From Aradus depressus (taxonomy: Eukaryota; Arthropoda; Insecta; Hemiptera; Aradidae), in NCBI GenBank assembly GCA_963662175.1, contig OY759222.1, positions 19,416,222 to 19,480,221 on the forward strand: a DNA stretch of 64,000 bases. Reading direction: 5' to 3'. A model generated the notes under the pieces. The model saw nothing but the letters and a program-made list of their open reading frames with translations, made no database searches and was not told where the DNA came from. Of the stretch, positions 56,008 to 64,000 are shown in pieces. Within the stretch, counting starts at the first letter, position 1. The number at the start of each line of letters is the position of its first letter. The position numbers and the translations under genes are program-made.

Positions 56008-56792
56008 TTATTTCAATGGTAATTCAACTTTAAATGATTTCATTTGTGAAATATGTGCTGTTTTTATATCACTGGAATCATTTACGCTTTCTAAGAGATA
56101 GGAAACAGGAGACAGTACTTTAATTATTTTAAATGGGTCAGTATACCTAAATGATAGTTTTTTTGAAATATTTTTATCAGTGCTCGATAAAATATATGTT
56201 TTAATTAACACTGTGTCTCCGATATTAAAATTTGTATACTTGTGCTTTTTATTATATATTGTTTCCATCTTATGGTGTGCTTTTACAATGTTATTTATTG
56301 CAGTTTTATATATATTATTATTATTATCCATTTCATCAATTTCACGTTAACATTTCACGACCTAGAAATAATTTCGCAGGTGAGAAACCTGTGGAACTAT
56401 GTTTAGTTGAATTTAGTCCTATTTGGATAGCCAACAAGGATTCAGCCCAGGAGCCCTGCTTTTCCGCATGAAACGCGACTAAAGCGGTTTTTATGTTTCG
56501 TATTTGTCTCTCACATAGGTTCGGATTAGGGTAGTGTCGAATTAATAGCGACTTTTTGATCCCTAATTTAAATATAAAATTATTATAAATCTTAGAGTTG
56601 AATACCGAGCCTCGATCAGTACAGATGGATCTCCATAGTCCGAAATTTATAAAGAAACGTTCTTGCAAAGCCCGAATGATAGTCTGAGACGTGGCTTTTC
56701 GCAGAGGAACTAAGAATGTGTATCTGGTAAAAATTTTTCTTTTTTACTAAAAAACAAGGTGACGCGAACTCTGTCTGGATACGCTCCACAAC
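56008..56792 (-). pseudogene. Element B: RT scrap joined to integrase, broken
   Basis: Next to element C's left edge, 56792-56740 continues the reverse transcriptase (EFASPCFLVKK). It then jumps straight to integrase (RYTFLVPLRKATSQTI), so the RT active site, RNase H and integrase zinc domain have been deleted. The frame 56668-56342 holds integrase motifs CTDRGSVF (second Asp) and NPNLCERQIRN (Glu). A frameshift near 56335 leads to 56331-56008, with the C-terminal GPY/F-like module (GDTVLIKTY, YTDPFKIIKVL). Three lesions are visible, so the enzyme cannot be made whole here. Confidence 0.82.
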
Positions 56793-57590
56793 TGTGATAA
56801 AAGCTTGTTTGCTACCACATTTCCTGTAGAAATTTGATCTCTTTTGTTTATTTAAATTTTGATTTCTACAGTAGTTTGCCGAAAATTGCCCTAAAAAAAT
56901 ATTATCAATAATTTAAGACGTGCAATTTTTAAGAAAGTACACGTATACAACGAAAAAAAATTCAATTAAACAAACTTTACACTTGGATTCACAAAGAGAT
57001 ACCAATTTTTAAATAATTTTAAATAATATTAATTTCTAATCCAAAGGTTTTTTAAATGATACTACTGGGACAACAGGGAAGATGAATAGAATAGAATTTG
57101 AAGAGGACAAATAATTGGGTTATTATCTATATTTACATATTTAAATTTAAAAAAACTTATTTGAACAAACAAAACAAAAATTTACAATGGCACAAAAACA
57201 TTAAATTAATACTTAAAAAACTATTTCTTTTTTTATTTGGGCATATTGAAAAATATATATTATTAATTGTACCTTCTCGACGCCTCTACCACAAAAACCA
57301 GACCCCGTCAACTCTTCACACTTTAATTCCACCCCAGTCAACTTTCATCTAATTGTTCAACTTCATTTTTATTTAAAACATATCAAACCACATTGCACCG
57401 TTTAAGAGCTAGCTCACGACTCCATTACATTTAACACTATTTCACAGCTGTTTTTTATATGTTTTCTTGTTTTGTTTCTCAAACACCTTGATATATATCT
57501 AATATATATATGATATTAGATTATAATAAAAAAAATTACTTTTTATTCATAAAATATTCATTAAAAAAATGTTCCGTAGTGTACATCACA
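56793..57590 (-). repeat. Element C 3' LTR
   Basis: Near-identical to 61028-61826. The 84-codon frame seen in both LTRs (57098-57352 and 61334-61588) is the same and has no features, so I do not call it a gene. Confidence 0.92.
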
Positions 57591-59658
57591 TTTGCCTTTT
57601 TCTTCTTTTAAAAAAAAAATGTTTGTTCACAAAATTTTTTTTTTTTTTTTTTTTTTTAAGTTCTTTCAGATTTAATTTCTGCCTATACACAGGTTGATTT
57701 AGCTTCTTCCTCGAATCCACATGATAAGCTTCCTCCTTCAATACACAGATGGATTTACGTCTTCCTCCAATTCACATGATAAGCTTCCTCCTCGAACGCA
57801 CATGTTGGCTGGCTCCTTGATGTCTTCAACTCATTGATCAACGATGTATCGAAGTCTCTCTCTCACTTACACTCACTGATTTATTTTTTATATGCCCAAT
57901 TCGACGCTCTTTTTATACATATATGCCCATTTTTTATTTTTTTTTTTTATTACTATTTACAATTATTAAACTTATATATATACGTACTTAATTTCTAATA
58001 AACAAAAACAAATCTTAATCTAAAAATTTACAATTAATCCTTAACCTAAAGAAAATGTTAACTTAAATTTATAAAAATTTGAACTAATTGAACATAAAAA
58101 TATAATACTAAATTTTTACATATTTACAGGATCAGTCATAGTCATGAAATTAAGTTTGGAAATAATCAAGTTGGATGCAGATTTAAGAAATTGCCAATTA
58201 ATTTTACTTTCCGCCTTTACCATCAATATAACATTTGTATGTATTCAAAATAATTATATAAAAAGATTGTATATAAAAAAATTTACTTGAAATAATAATT
58301 AAATAAATCCTTTTTTATTTACTTCATCACACTTCCAAAATATTACTTAACAATCAAAATTAGGCCTCACGCCGGGTAATAAGGAATACAAATTTAATTT
58401 ATTTAATATATATAGTACTTGTCTTTTGAGGTATTAAATTCTTTGAGACGTCCTTCATACTTCCTAACTAAAAAAAATGTATCTCACATATATTTCAATT
58501 CAATTTACTTCCCTAACTAATTACACCCTAAGAATACTTTCGCCGATGTAGCAAAATTACGATTCCTCCTATCTCAGGTAGGCAACCAACACTACAATAT
58601 AAATCTCCATTATATCGCTAGTTCTTTCTAGTCGACATACAGAAATCATCTTCCACGCAGAAAAAATATATATCTCTAATTAATCACTAGCTCTTACTAG
58701 AATTAAAAATAATATCTCCCAAAACAAATCTATATAATCCCGACGTCTAAAAGAATGTCATCAGCAATTAATTCAAAACTTCTCTAATTAATATTACCCT
58801 TTGTTTGTTCCTATTCCTAAAGTTATATAATGTGCTCCTACAACTCTTCTCATCTACTCTCTCTATTAAACAAATTTACGTAGAAAAACATGTTACTCAG
58901 AATAATAAATGAAATTGTCTAAATAATAGAATTTATAATAACAAAAGTTTACTAACCTATGCATACATACAATTTATATAATATATTATCCTTTCAAGGC
59001 TTCTATACATTTTCGTTCGTCTTTCTAATTTATAATATTATTATGATTTAGTCACGTCCGGTATCCTAGCTGAACAGTTCCGAAACAGAAAATCTGTCCC
59101 CTTGACTCGGCCTCAGGAAGTTCGTCATGTCTCCAAAGAGATCTAGGCATCTCTCAGCCTGCTGATAATCTTTCTAACATTTTGTAATAAAAAATATAAT
59201 AAAAAAAATCTATCTTCTTCCATATTATGTTCGTTAAAAAAAATCAGTTGTATGTATATGTTTTAATTTTCAATAATATCATTATTAACATGTAAGTCTC
59301 AAATAAATAATTTGTATATGTTAAATTTGGATGACTAATCCCTAAATATAATCTTAGATTAATTTTTATACTGATCCTAATATCTAATCTAATCCTAAAA
59401 AAAATGTAAATCCTAATTAATTTAAATCCTAATTAATTTAAACGCAGAACTATACCAAAATTCATCCATACTCTTCATATACCAAAATTCTCTCATTCAA
59501 AAATAAATGTATCATTCATACTATTATATTAGTCCAATGTCACTTCGTCATATTTTAAATTAATCCTAATTCTGTCATGTTAGTCTGTCAGTCATTTCCT
59601 CAAACTCATCCGAGTTGCAAAAAAAAAATAGGTTCATTATAAAAAGTGGCTAATGCAA
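57591..59658 (-). other. Element C long 3' untranslated interior
   Basis: About 2 kb of AT-rich DNA without a coding frame. It begins with a T-run near 57639-57657 and three diverged ~45-base repeats ('gcttcctcctcgaa', 'cacatgataagcttcctcc') at about 57690-57800. It holds nothing like pol. Confidence 0.6.
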
Positions 59659-60771
59659 TTATATTGCAAAGCCCAAATTTAATTTTATCTTTTTCCGGAT
59701 GCCCCGGCGAATTATGTCTTTAAAAATCCCCTCCCCCTTCTCTAAATATTCATTCAGTGTTAATTTTCTCCTTAATACCTGTTTAAATTCTCTTACTCCT
59801 TTTTTAAAATTGTCCTTATGTCTTTTATTAACCTCCTTTCTATTTCCAGTTTGTCTGTAAGTTTTAACTATATTTTCTTTAAAATTAAAATTTGTCTTTT
59901 GTTTGTTGTCCTCAGTCTGTTCGTTTGTTTTGTCTAATAACATCCAAATGTTCCTTTCACTCTGTCCATCCACATCAACATTCATCCTATTTTCTTGAAT
60001 TTCACTTAATACTAATTTTTCTACATTTTGACTCTCTTCCTCCACCTCTTTCTTTATAATTTGGGTCTGTTCCTCCCCACTGTTATTCTCTGTTCCTTCT
60101 ACCTCATCAACTTGTGACTGACTGTCAATAATAAGAACCTCTTTTTCTACTTCAGAATTCCCTTCATCCAACTTGTTAATTTTTTGAATAAAGTGCTTTT
60201 CTAAGTTTTCTCCTGCTTTATTTATCCTACTTTCAACTCTTTCATTTTCTATTTGAATTTTCTCTAATTGGTTCATCAAATTGTCCACCTTTTTATTTAA
60301 TTTAACTTCTAAATTTTTAATGTCGCCTCTTAAATTTGTCTCTAATTTTCCTAATTTGTCCCCCATTTCCCTTTTTAAATTTGTCTCTATTTTTCCTAAT
60401 TTATTACTTTGCTCTTCCATTTTTTGATTCATATCCCCTCTTAAATTTTTCTCTAGATTTACTAATTTATTACTTTGCTCTTCCATTTTTTGATTCATAT
60501 CCCCTCTTAAATTTTTCTCTAGATTTACTAATTTATTACCCTGCTTTTCTATATCCCCTCTTAAATTTGTCTCTAGATTTGTAAATTTCTGGGTTATGAA
60601 TTCCATAAATCTATCTAGCTTATCTGATTTCTCCTCACCTGTACCCTCCGTGGACTCCATTGCGGCTGGAGTCTCCCTTCCTGTATCTTCCGATACTTCC
60701 ATATCCGAACTCGACCCTTCCTCTCTACTTTCCTCCTCCAATCTCTTCGCCTCTCCTCTGGTAATTGGCAT
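59659..60771 (-). CDS. Element C coiled-coil (Gag-like) protein
   Basis: 370 codons from ATG 60771 (MPITRGEAKRLEEESR) to the stop before 59659. Residues 50-215 are a predicted long coiled coil built partly from 22-residue repeats such as NLEKNLRGDMNQKMEEQSNK. The middle is acidic, and the C-terminus is strongly basic (RRGIRKKIKLNLGFAI). There is no zinc knuckle, protease or polymerase motif. The position, first and only ORF after the 5' LTR, and the coiled coil make a Gag-like particle or RNA-binding role likely, by analogy with element A. It lacks element A's integrase-like tail. The frame is intact, which fits recent activity. Confidence 0.72.
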   Translation of the reverse strand: MPITRGEAKRLEEESREEGSSSDMEVSEDTGRETPAAMESTEGTGEEKSDKLDRFMEFITQKFTNLETNLRGDIEKQGNKLVNLEKNLRGDMNQKMEEQSNKLVNLEKNLRGDMNQKMEEQSNKLGKIETNLKREMGDKLGKLETNLRGDIKNLEVKLNKKVDNLMNQLEKIQIENERVESRINKAGENLEKHFIQKINKLDEGNSEVEKEVLIIDSQSQVDEVEGTENNSGEEQTQIIKKEVEEESQNVEKLVLSEIQENRMNVDVDGQSERNIWMLLDKTNEQTEDNKQKTNFNFKENIVKTYRQTGNRKEVNKRHKDNFKKGVREFKQVLRRKLTLNEYLEKGEGIFKDIIRRGIRKKIKLNLGFAI

Positions 60772-61027
60772 TTTCTTACTTTATTAAATATATTAATACT
60801 AAACAAAAACAATGTTAAAATAGTAACCTTCTTTTGAAGTTTGAAAAAAAAAAATATTATTTCTCAAAATTAAATGTAACCCTTATTTGTCTCTATTCTA
60901 TCCTTTTCATCTTTTTCAACCTGTTTCCCTACTTTAATTAATATAAAAAAATTCTCCCATCAAGGTTTTGCCAAAATATGATGGGGCTTTGTGGCGAAAA
61001 TCGTCCACACAAGGGATATGCCAAAAA

Positions 61028-61826
61028 TGTGATAAATAGCTTTTTTGCTACCACATTTCCTGTAGAAATTTGATCTCTTTTGTTTATTTAAATTTTGATT
61101 TCTACAGTAGTTTGCCGAAAATTGCCCTAAAAAAATATTATCAATAATTTAAGACGTGCAATTTTTAAGAAAGTACACGTATACAACGAAAAAAAATTCA
61201 ATTAAACAAACGTTACACTTGGATTCACAAAGAGATACCAATTTTTAAATAATTTTAAATAATATTAATTTCTAATCCAAAGGTTTTTTAAATGATACTA
61301 CTGGGACAACAGGGAAGATGAATAGAATAGAATTTGAAGAGGACAAATAATTGGGTTATTATCTATATTTACATATTTAAATTTAAAAAAACTTATTTGA
61401 ACAAACAAAACAAAAATTTACAATGGCACAAAAACATTAAATTAATACTTAAAAAACTATTTCTTTTTTTATTTGGGCATATTGAAAAATATATATTATT
61501 AATTGTACCTTCTCGACGCCTCTACCACAAAAACCAGACCCCGTCAACTCTTCACACTTTAATTCCACCCCAGTCAACTTTCATCTAATTGTTCAACTTC
61601 ATTTTTATTTAAAACATATCAAACCACATTGCACCGTTTAAGAGCTAGCTCACGACTCCATTACATTTAACACTATTTCACAGCTGTTTTTTATATGTTT
61701 TCTTGTTTTGTTTCTCAAACACCTTGATATATATCTAATATATATATGATATTAGATTATAATAAAAAAAATTACTTTTTATTCATAAAATATTCATTAA
61801 AAAAATGTTCCGTAGTGTACATCACA
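61028..61826 (-). repeat. Element C 5' LTR
   Basis: Partner of 56793-57590. On the minus strand it begins TGTGATGTACACTACGG and ends TTTATCACA. A sequence TTTTTGGCATATCCC follows and could include the primer site. Confidence 0.92.
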
Positions 61827-61830
61827 CAAC

Positions 61831-62407
61831 ATTAAGGACATTTGACATTAAGGTTTCAATCTCCTGCTTGACAAGTTGCATTTTCGGAGGCGCCATCCGA
61901 TAAACGCAACTCTTAATCGCAGGGATTTCCACCCCAGGTTTCAAAGCTATATGGTAAGTCATCTCAGAGGTTCGGCCTAGTTTTTTTAGTCAGAACATTA
62001 GGGTATTTCTTTGTGAAATACTCCAAGGTATTTTCAGGGCTTAATTTTCTAGATTCAAGAAAATATATATGATTATTTTTAAAAGAAAAATTAAATGTGC
62101 CCTCTGCAGGATTTAATACTAAGGTTGTTTTTTTCATAAAATCGAAGCCTAGAATTATATTAACAGGGACATGAGGCACAATAAGAAAATCGAATGTCCA
62201 AGAGTGACCCTGCACTGAAATTGACAATTTAACCTTATTTTGAACATATACTGATTTACCATTCCCGAGAATTACCTTAAAATTACATGGTAATTTGTGA
62301 ATTACTTTTTTCTTATTAGTTTCTTGAATTTTCGATAGAAAGTCTGAATTTATAATACTAAGGGAGGCCCCTGAGTCTATTAACGCCACAGCTGGACATT
62401 TATTCAC
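61831..62407 (-). pseudogene. Element B protease and start of RT, interrupted
   Basis: The frame 62407-61964 encodes an aspartic protease with DSGAS at residues 11-15 and the later strand VNIILGFDFM. After its stop, another frame carries the first part of reverse transcriptase (TYHIALKPGVEIPAI, VYRMAPPKMQ). It runs to 61831, where element C interrupts it. The coding sequence resumes at 56792. The change of frame at about 61965 may be natural or a lesion. Confidence 0.78.
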
Positions 62408-62484
62408 TAGTATATTAATTCTGCTCTGATTATTTAAAAGATTATACTGCGTTAATATACAAGATTGTTGAGACCCCCCTACCT

Positions 62485-63918
62485 TTAGTTTTTTTTATTT
62501 AATTTTTGCCCCGCCTTGGTTGCCTTGGGAAGCTCTTCTTTTGGACTTTTTTCCGGAGGAGCATTCCAGTTTGGCAGTGTCCAGGGGAGGGGGTAATAGA
62601 ATGGGGGGCTCATATAATTGAAATGAGCCGGGTCCCTGAATTTTGTATTAAAATTATTATTTCTTGATCGGTTATTATAATTTTGATTTGGACCCCTATA
62701 ATTAGGATTATCCTGTTGGGTCTTTGGATAATTCCTGCGATTCTTTTTATTACAATGTGGGGGCCGATAGGCATTATAGTTATTTTCTCGGTTTAGAGTT
62801 CTGTAATTATTCTGGTTATAATCAAACTTTCTATAATTATCATTATAATAATTACTGCGGTAATTATTTGAGCTATAATTATTATTACTATAATTCGGTC
62901 TATAATTTTTATTATCATATTTCTGTTCGCCTCGATAATATGATCGATACCTACTATCAGGGAAGGTAACATGGCGGTTCTCATTATAGGAATTGTATCT
63001 AGGTTCAACGTTACTTTCTAGTTTATAGTTCAATTTTTGCCCAATTTCACGTATTAACATCCGTAAATCATCAATGGATTGCGAATTAGTTGAATTTAAA
63101 TTAGATTGCCCTGTGAGTTCAATTTTTTCGACTTCGGAAATCAAATAATTTAGCTCTTCGAGATTTTTTGGTGCAGTTTTAAAATTGAAACATGATCGAG
63201 TAAATTTGTTAGCATTAGTCACAATAATTTCTAATAACTCTTGTTTATTATATTTCAAAATGTTCCCGAATTTTAAAATAGAATGCGCGAATTCCCTGAA
63301 TGTCTCTTGTTCCTCTTGTGGTCGTAAAATTTTATTTTTCTGATAATCCAGTCGTGTAGTTATATTTGTTAATTGTTTTAAAATGGCATCTCTTAATTCA
63401 TTAAAATTATTACAACCTTGAGAAATTATTCTTCTAATCTGTTCATTTTTTATAGCTAAACGTCTCAAGAATTCGTTAAAAAACTGAGGATAGGTTTCGT
63501 TGAGATCATAAAAAATATCAAGAAAATCAATTATTGTCGACGGGTCATTGGTTCTTATTTTCGGTATTTTGTACAATTCATTTTCTAGATACTGGGGTAT
63601 TTTTGCTGGGTTCTGGGTATGGGTTACATTCATAAATGAACTTTGATTTACTATTGCTTCGTTTAATTTGTCTGTTAGATTCATAAAACCCGGTTCCTGG
63701 GACAGATCACGGGATATTGATTCTTTAATGGTCTCTAACTCTTTTTTAACAAAATTTTGAATTACTTTTTGTAAATATATGCAAGATACGCAATTTTCGA
63801 AGCTACTCGGTTTTTCTTTGAGATCCTGGCATTTATAATGATAAATTTTGTTGCAGCTGGCGCATTTAACTGCAGACTCTTTCGAAATATCGTCAAAACA
63901 GCACCCGCACTTAACCAT
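62485..63918 (-). CDS. Element B Gag with N-terminal PHD-type zinc finger
   Basis: 477 codons, intact. The N-terminus has a C4HC3 pattern at C4, C7, C19, C22, H27, C30, C43 and C46, the spacing of a PHD finger, a domain that usually reads histone tails. Residues 110-290 are helical and look like a Ty3/Gypsy Gag (TIIDFLDIFYDL, LRRLAIKNEQIRRII, TFREFAHSI). Residues about 310-440 are an Asn/Tyr/Arg-rich tail in place of zinc knuckles, likely RNA-binding. Protease follows 77 bases downstream on the same strand. The 5' LTR must lie past 64000. The overlapping frames at 62724-63008 come from the Asn/Tyr repeats and are not genes. Confidence 0.8.
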   Translation of the reverse strand: MVKCGCCFDDISKESAVKCASCNKIYHYKCQDLKEKPSSFENCVSCIYLQKVIQNFVKKELETIKESISRDLSQEPGFMNLTDKLNEAIVNQSSFMNVTHTQNPAKIPQYLENELYKIPKIRTNDPSTIIDFLDIFYDLNETYPQFFNEFLRRLAIKNEQIRRIISQGCNNFNELRDAILKQLTNITTRLDYQKNKILRPQEEQETFREFAHSILKFGNILKYNKQELLEIIVTNANKFTRSCFNFKTAPKNLEELNYLISEVEKIELTGQSNLNSTNSQSIDDLRMLIREIGQKLNYKLESNVEPRYNSYNENRHVTFPDSRYRSYYRGEQKYDNKNYRPNYSNNNYSSNNYRSNYYNDNYRKFDYNQNNYRTLNRENNYNAYRPPHCNKKNRRNYPKTQQDNPNYRGPNQNYNNRSRNNNFNTKFRDPAHFNYMSPPFYYPLPWTLPNWNAPPEKSPKEELPKATKAGQKLNKKN

Positions 63919-64000
63919 ACTGAGAAAATTTAATTAATAGATATAATACTAATAATAAAAAAAAATTTCGGGACCGTAAAAATCTCAGCTACCAAAGGTT

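Larger units (their letters stand above)
56793..61826 (-). mobile_element. Element C: non-autonomous LTR retrotransposon, complete
   Basis: LTRs at 56793-57590 (798 bp) and 61028-61826 (799 bp) start TGTGAT and end ATCACA and are more than 99 percent alike by eye. A 4-base duplication CAAC flanks the element (56789-56792 and 61827-61830). It lies inside the reverse transcriptase of element B, whose coding sequence resumes on each side. The interior (57591-61027) holds one coiled-coil ORF and long AT-rich untranslated parts. A purine tract AAAAGAAGAAAAAGG precedes the 3' LTR. No enzyme domain is present. It is young, and dependent on a helper. Confidence 0.93.

Noticed and set aside
57098..57352. 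84-codon frame, identical at 61334-61588
   Set aside because: It lies inside both LTRs of element C, so the identity reflects LTR duplication. No domain is visible.

Overview
The window reads as gene-poor, AT-rich animal DNA, most likely from an insect. The evidence is the resident transposons: Jockey- and R1-type non-LTR elements, a mariner, Ty3/Gypsy-type LTR elements, hAT- and Harbinger-derived elements and a tRNA-derived SINE family. Short coding exons bounded by GT/AG splice sites lie between them. A hemipteran is possible, but I cannot fix the order. Nothing looks bacterial.

Layout. 0-3.1 kb: broken non-LTR reverse transcriptases. 3.66-4.76 kb: an 18-bp minisatellite next to a coding-like 3' end on the minus strand. 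4.8-10.5 kb: minus-strand exons among tandem and dispersed repeats. 10.5-12.4 kb: a mariner split by an R1-type retrotransposon tail. 12.56-17.0 kb: a complete, young, non-autonomous LTR element (element A). 17.0-18.0 kb: a near-perfect 1-kb palindrome. 18-25.2 kb: a decayed LTR, a MITE, two more exons, a fold-back element and a Jockey 3' end. 25.2-26.1 kb: a compound tandem repeat. 26.1-39.9 kb: one satellite array of about 96 monomers in two types. 40-47 kb: a signal-peptide exon, a hAT-derived element carrying a BED finger, SINEs and a Harbinger-derived element. 47-53.5 kb: a tandem array of tRNA-like SINE heads split by a 5.3-kb Gypsy element. 54-64 kb: a Gypsy-type element with a PHD finger on its Gag (element B), internally deleted and split by a second young non-autonomous LTR element (element C).

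The main non-transposon signal is a set of minus-strand exons, some lacking any ATG, with good splice sites and compatible reading phases. Exon 1 (40884-41172) encodes a signal peptide and a Thr/Pro-rich repeat and ends in phase 1. Exon 2 (21839-21984) accepts that phase and ends in phase 0. Exon 3 (20207-20404) is phase 0 on both sides. Exons at 8401-8805, 7325-7558 and 4833-5168 all start in phase 0, and two of them end with a stop followed by AATAAA. I infer a multi-exon secreted-protein gene, or a small tandem family, whose first intron holds the satellite. I do not recognise the protein.

Elements A and C share one design: near-identical LTRs, 4-bp target duplications, and one coiled-coil ORF without protease, reverse transcriptase or a complete integrase. 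They must depend on proteins from another element. All autonomous elements seen here are broken.
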